Source: Amoebidium appalachense (taxonomy: Eukaryota; Ichthyosporea). From it: DNA of 64,000 nt. This document shows positions 59,180 through 64,000 of the stretch, piece after piece (the first letter of the stretch is position 1; each line of letters opens with the position of its first letter). The notes below the pieces were generated by a model. The model was not told the origin of the DNA. It searched no databases and saw only the letters and a program-made list of their open reading frames with translations. Made by a program: the position numbers and the translations under genes. The stretch spans positions 2,542,001 through 2,606,000 of the forward strand of contig CAVNZM010000010.1 in the NCBI GenBank assembly GCA_963693365.1, in the 5' to 3' direction.

Positions 59180-60764
59180 CTACGTGTGTCTGTGTGTGTG
59201 TGTGTGTGTGTGTGGCTGCACGTGTGGTGCACTACTGAGGCCTTCCTCTGCAGGTTGGGAAGGCAGTGGAAAGCTTAAAAAATGAAACGACCGAGCAGAT
59301 TTCATCTCTAAGGAGCGAACTTCAGGTGAGGGGGTGCACGTGAATGCGTGTGTGTTGCCTGTGAATGGGTTTGTGTGCTTGATTGCCAACCTCCGTTTGA
59401 ACCAACATGAGATTGATCACATTTCTTGTAGGACACTTTCATTGATTCGCTGCCTGGCGGACCCCGGGCGCTGCTGGTGGGGGGGGGGGGGGGGGAGGGG
59501 CAATCGTTTGGGCTTGATAGATGTTTGGTTGGGTGGATGGGTGGGGGGAGCCGAGGGGAAGGGGCGGGGACTGATGTGCCCATGCATATCTGTAGAATGA
59601 GTTTTGTGAGCTTGCACATGGAACGTGGTGTTGTATGTTGTGTGCATTGACGTAAGTGGGGGTGTGGGTGCGTGTATGGTCGTAGCATGTGGGGAGGTGA
59701 TGAGGGGCAGTGAGATTCAATGGTTTTGTCCTGTTCGATATCTGTTCGGGTGGTGGATGGTTTTCATTGCTATTGTCTGGCGAATGGTGATGAAAACACT
59801 CGTGTTTGTGATTGGGTGGTTAGTTAGCTGCTTGGTTCTAATCTAATAGGGTCGTGGGTGGGTTTTATGGCTGTAGTGTGATCGGGGTGGTGATAACAAC
59901 AACAGAAGTGATCGGGTGGTTGGTAAGATACATTGCTCTAACCTGATTGGGTGATTGGGGTGCAGAGTGCAGATAAGGACCTCGAGAAGACACTCAGGCT
60001 AGAGGTAGCACCCCCTTTCCCCTCTCCCTCCCCCTCCCCCCCCCCCCCCCCCCCCCTTTACCGCCTCCGCTCCAGTTCTCCGTTTTCCCCTTTCCCGGGT
60101 TCTTGACTGTTCTTCACATACCCATGTTCTCTCTTTCACTCATTCACCCTCCCCCCGCTTTTGGCAGAGGCATCCAACCTTGATGCTATCAGTCAGGAGG
60201 TTTATGCGCTTTTTTTGCAGAGACCGTAGTTGGTGCAGGACAAGGAAAAGGAGTGCTCAATGGAACCCTTTTGAAGAGTTTCAGCTCGGAAGAAAGCCCC
60301 CTGGGCAAGAATGGGAGGGGGGTTCTGTGAAGAAAAGTACAGGCGGAAGCAGTGAAAGGAGAGGCGGTTAGAGATGGGCTGGGTTGTGAATGAAAAGGGC
60401 TGGGGGGAACTTGGGGACGGCAAGAGTTCTGTGTGTTAAGAATATGGGCATCCAAGACTGGATGTGTGTGTGGTCTGTCTGTGTCTGTGTCTCCATGTAT
60501 GGGCTTGTGTGTGCACAGTGTTTGCCTCTTGTGCTTCAGTATGTACGGCACATGGGTCGATATGTGTTTGGTTGCCGACGGTGTGTTTTGTTGCAGTGTG
60601 CGACTCTGGATCAGGCCACAAGGGACTTTGCACGGGCAGCACTCAACTCAGTCGAGGACGATTTGAAGGTGGGGGGGGGGGGGGGGGGGGGTTCTTGTCA
60701 GAAATTTTGGGTGGGGGACGGAGAGGCACTTTGGCGGAAATTCGGTGGATGGGGAGGGGGAGAA

Positions 60765-60816
<52 letters not shown>

Positions 60817-60850
60817 TAAGGCTTCGGTGGATGGGGAGGGGGAGGAGGTT

Positions 60851-60884
<34 letters not shown>

Positions 60885-61253
60885 ACTAAGGCTGGAATTT
60901 GGTGGTGGTGGTGGTGGTGGGGAAAGGGGGTGGGGTGGAGGGGGTGGGTCGTTTTGATGGAATTTGGTGGGAGCAAAGGAAGCCTTGTTGGGCAGCCAGG
61001 GGGGGGGTTCTTTGCAACATTATAAGCATAGAAGGTAGGGTTGTGTCAAGTCGGCGAGAGAGAGAATGCAAAGCGTGGCAGTAGGGATGGGGTGCCATAC
61101 ATGCTCTTTGTCTGATGTTATGGGCAGTCGTGTGTTGAAATGCTCTTGTGTTCCTTTTGAAAGCCGAAGGGTGAGGGGGCCGGCAGGGGGAGAAGTCCTT
61201 GCTTCGGGGACAGGTGGGTTGGGGGAAGGGGGAGTGTGTCTGTGTGTGTGTGT

Positions 61254-61292
<39 letters not shown>

Positions 61293-62510
61293 GACGGGTT
61301 TAGTGTATACGCGCCTGGTTTCTGTGCTCAGAAAATGTGTTTATGCCTTGCTGACATATAAGGGGATACACAGGAGGCAAAGGAGCAGGCAGCAGCAGGG
61401 CGCAAAGAACTGACTGGGAGGATAGACACCATAAATGCTACACTGGTGGTGGGTGGCTGGCTGGCAAAGAAAAAAAAAAAAAGGAGAAAGAAAAAGAAAG
61501 AAAGAAAGAAAGAAAGGCGCCTCGGGGGGGGGGGGGGGGGGGGGGGGGATATGGATGGGGCAGTATGCTTATGGGGTGTGGATTGGGAGGTGGGGCGTAG
61601 CATCGGGGTCATGTCTGGGGGTCTACACGTGCTTGCGTGTGGCAGTATGTTTCTAGTTCAATGCAAAGGTGCTAAAGGGAAGGGGAGGGGGGGGGGGGGG
61701 GGGGGGGGGGGGTAATCGATGAAGAACAACATATTCATGCCGTCTTGCTCCATTGCCACTGGATTCGGTGGCACGTGTGAAGGGGTGTGTGCGGGCAGAT
61801 TATGATAATAGAAATCGGGGAGAATGGATTGATTGGATTTCGGTAGGTCGTGATAATGCGTAAAGCAGTAGGTGTATTTTTTGGCCTCAAGAATTTCACC
61901 CGGTGCTGATTATAGCTTGTTATAGCTTAGTTAATAGCTTATTATAGCTTATTATTGCCTATTATAGCTTAGCAATGGGTGTACTGACTGGTATGGGGCA
62001 GGACACGAGGCAGAGGGTGGCAAAGAGACTAAAGGCTGTGGAGGACGGGCTGGCTGATATCAACGCTACAATCAAGGTGGATAAAATTAGCTGCTTTGAG
62101 AATCCACGTGCAAGTCTGTGCACACGCACACACGTAAAGCACACAGACGTACACAGACAGTCGTGCACACACGCACATCAAGTGTCACACACGTGATATG
62201 CACAGGTGGATGCATTTGCGCACCCGTGGACGTGCAGACACAGATGTACGTGACGTCAGACAGACACGTGTACAGGCATGGATACATACGTCGAAGCACA
62301 CTTGTGCATACATAAAACACAAAATTCCTCGCACTGACACACACATACCGCTACTCACCTTCCCCCCTTCCCCCACACACACGCACACCACCACCACTGC
62401 CACGACCACTACCACCACCCACCCACCCACCCACCTTCTCAACACACACACACACACACACACACACGCCACCCCAAACACTCACACCCACACACACACA
62501 CACACCACCC

Positions 62511-62605
<95 letters not shown>

Positions 62606-63284
62606 AATGTTCTTGCATAGTTTATGTGATGTCATACTTTATCCCTCGCATGCTTACTTTGTGCAAGAATCTTTGCAAAGGCACAGAGGGGCACCAAAGT
62701 GACCATGTGTCAACGGGTTGGCGAGGGAGGGGGGGGGGGGGGGGGAGGGGGGCTCTGTACGTGGCATATCTCCCCATTATCTGTCAGCATTGATTTATCA
62801 TTAGGCGAATTAGGGGGAGAGGGGGGAGGGGGGGGCGGAGAGGGGGGGGGGGGTGACTCTGTATTAGTGATGATTTTGCTAACATGTTTTACGGCGCAGT
62901 TTCGCCTAGCACGGATTTCATCGTTGGGGCAAATATGATCTACAGGTTATCAGGAAATTATGCCACTTATGCACTCATTTTACGGCTATGGAAATTCTAC
63001 CACACTTTTACTCATTTTCGGGCCATGCACTGACCAGTTGCTATTCAGGCAGTGGGCCAACAGGCGCAGGAGGCGGAGCAGAGGATAGTGGGCACACTGA
63101 CAGGATCTATGGGGGTGCAGGTGGACACGTTGAGGGCAGAGATACACGTAGGTGCTTGTGTTGGGATTGGTGTTGAAGTTGTGGTACTTGTGGCACACCG
63201 TGAAGCCTCTTGCTCCTTCCATTGGTACCTCTATACATGTTTATGGGGAGAGAAAATAGAAAGTGGACACGCGGGGGGCTCGGG

Positions 63285-63325
<41 letters not shown>

Positions 63326-63735
63326 TCAACAGGTAGCCCTTGTGTGCTAGTGGTAGTGCCTGTTGCTGTGTATCACATACATGGCTCAACTCCTCGTCCT
63401 GTCCACTCCCCCTCCCCCCCCCCCCCCCCCCCCCCCCCGCCGCTCCCACCCACCCACCCACCCTCACATCGCTACCTGCCTATCCCAGCTTTATGACATA
63501 CGATGCGCCTCCTTGGAGCTCAGATCCCCTTCTTTTGCCCTCCTGCCTGCACACACGCACACATACATACACACGCACACACTCACACCCTCAAACACTC
63601 ACCCACACCCACACTCACACTCACACATATACACACACACAACAGAAAGTGGCCACGGACCTACCTGGAGGCATTGCCCGACAGAGTGACTTGGGTGTGC
63701 TGGAGCAGAAAATGCAGCACAGGCTTACCCTGATG
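55188..63735 (+). CDS. Secreted protein built of ~25-residue helical modules (3' end beyond window)
   Basis: Exons: 55188-55254, 55338-55453, 56482-56556, 57262-57339, 57806-57883, 58432-58506, 59254-59325, 59432-59476, 59966-60004, 60170-60199, 60597-60668, 61374-61445, 62002-62076, 63049-63147 and 63646-63735, whose donor shows the gene continues. Exon 1 encodes a signal peptide ([21 protein letters not shown]). From exon 3 on, every exon starts and ends in phase 0 and most encode 24-26 residues of charged amphipathic helix, such as [28 protein letters not shown] and [17 protein letters not shown]. The 13- and 10-codon exons at 59966 and 60170 look like one module split by an intron. No known family was recognised; tropomyosin- or apolipoprotein-like helical repeats are the nearest structural analogy. 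Donors at 56557, 60200 and 63148 and the acceptor at 62002 are less certain. Confidence 0.7.
56356..56475. repeat. (CA)n microsatellite before exon 3 of the secreted gene
   Basis: CA run interrupted by a short ACCC-rich piece; it directly precedes the exon at 56482. A GT run (56597-56702) and a long CT-rich block (56718-57060) fill the next intron. Confidence 0.9.
62514..62600. repeat. (CA)n microsatellite
   Basis: CA run in an intron of the secreted gene, preceded by CA/CCCA-rich sequence from about 62340. The remaining 62600-63045 shows no exon. Confidence 0.9.
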
Positions 63736-64000
63736 GTGAGAACAGAGAGGGGGGGTGGGGCGGGGGGGCATGCATAGCACGAAATAGGCAGGCACACGGG
63801 TAAAAGCACAGAAGATAAGGGGGGAGGGGGGGGGGGGGGGGGGAGTTAAATTCCTTAAGAGTACGCTGCATTTGCAGAAGCCGCGAGTATGTTTCGGTTG
63901 TGTGTGTTTGTGTATGTGTGTCTGTGTGCGTGTGTGTTTTGGGTTTGCTTTTTATGGGGGGGCAAGGAAGGGAAACGAAGGGGGTTGGGGATGCTTTTGC

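Overview
This window is nuclear DNA of an intron-rich eukaryote, most likely a protist or alga; the lineage cannot be fixed from the sequence. Coding exons are short (about 30-270 nt), bounded by GT...AG junctions whose phases agree, and embedded in introns crowded with (GT)n/(CA)n, (GA)n, poly-G/poly-C and poly-T/poly-G tracts. Nothing resembles bacterial gene organisation. Most long open frames in the window are microsatellite translations and are not genes. Exon coordinates were derived by hand from splice signals, phase continuity and protein-family fit.

Layout: (1) about 505-18260, minus strand: a large multi-exon Ras guanine-nucleotide exchange factor gene with a C1-type zinc-finger pattern, a tentative FCH/F-BAR-like segment and a long C-terminal tail; its 5' end is not resolved. 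Its introns hold a tRNA-derived SINE with a 7-bp target duplication and a poly-C tail (5240-5974) and a 1.7-kb, 51-bp-unit minisatellite (7971-9691). (2) 19.4-21.8 kb: intergenic, no supported gene. (3) 22508-44210, minus strand: a choline/carnitine O-acyltransferase-family gene. The complete version ends at 34627. Its 3' half is present twice in tandem, and the second copy (22508-33610) lacks the N-terminal exons and is split by a 5.9-kb Penelope-like retroelement (24917-30797). The catalytic His of the family is Glu in both copies. (4) 45877-51567, minus strand: a complete 12-exon class I haem peroxidase (cytochrome c/ascorbate peroxidase type) with a predicted mitochondrial presequence and one membrane anchor. 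(5) 51.6-55.2 kb: intergenic, with three 17-bp palindromes spaced exactly 31 bp apart and an 807-bp hAT-type MITE with a perfect 8-bp target duplication. (6) 55188 to beyond 63735, plus strand: an incomplete gene for a secreted protein made of about 25-residue helical modules, nearly one per phase-0 exon.

The strongest observations are the retroelement, which has an N-terminal GIY-YIG nuclease, an intact 1067-residue frame, 309-bp flanking direct repeats and a matching empty site in the sister copy; the His-to-Glu acyltransferase; a dispersed short repeat family related to the retroelement termini and mostly lying just after poly-G tracts; and the exon-per-module secreted gene. The duplicated block may be a true tandem duplication or two haplotypes joined in assembly.
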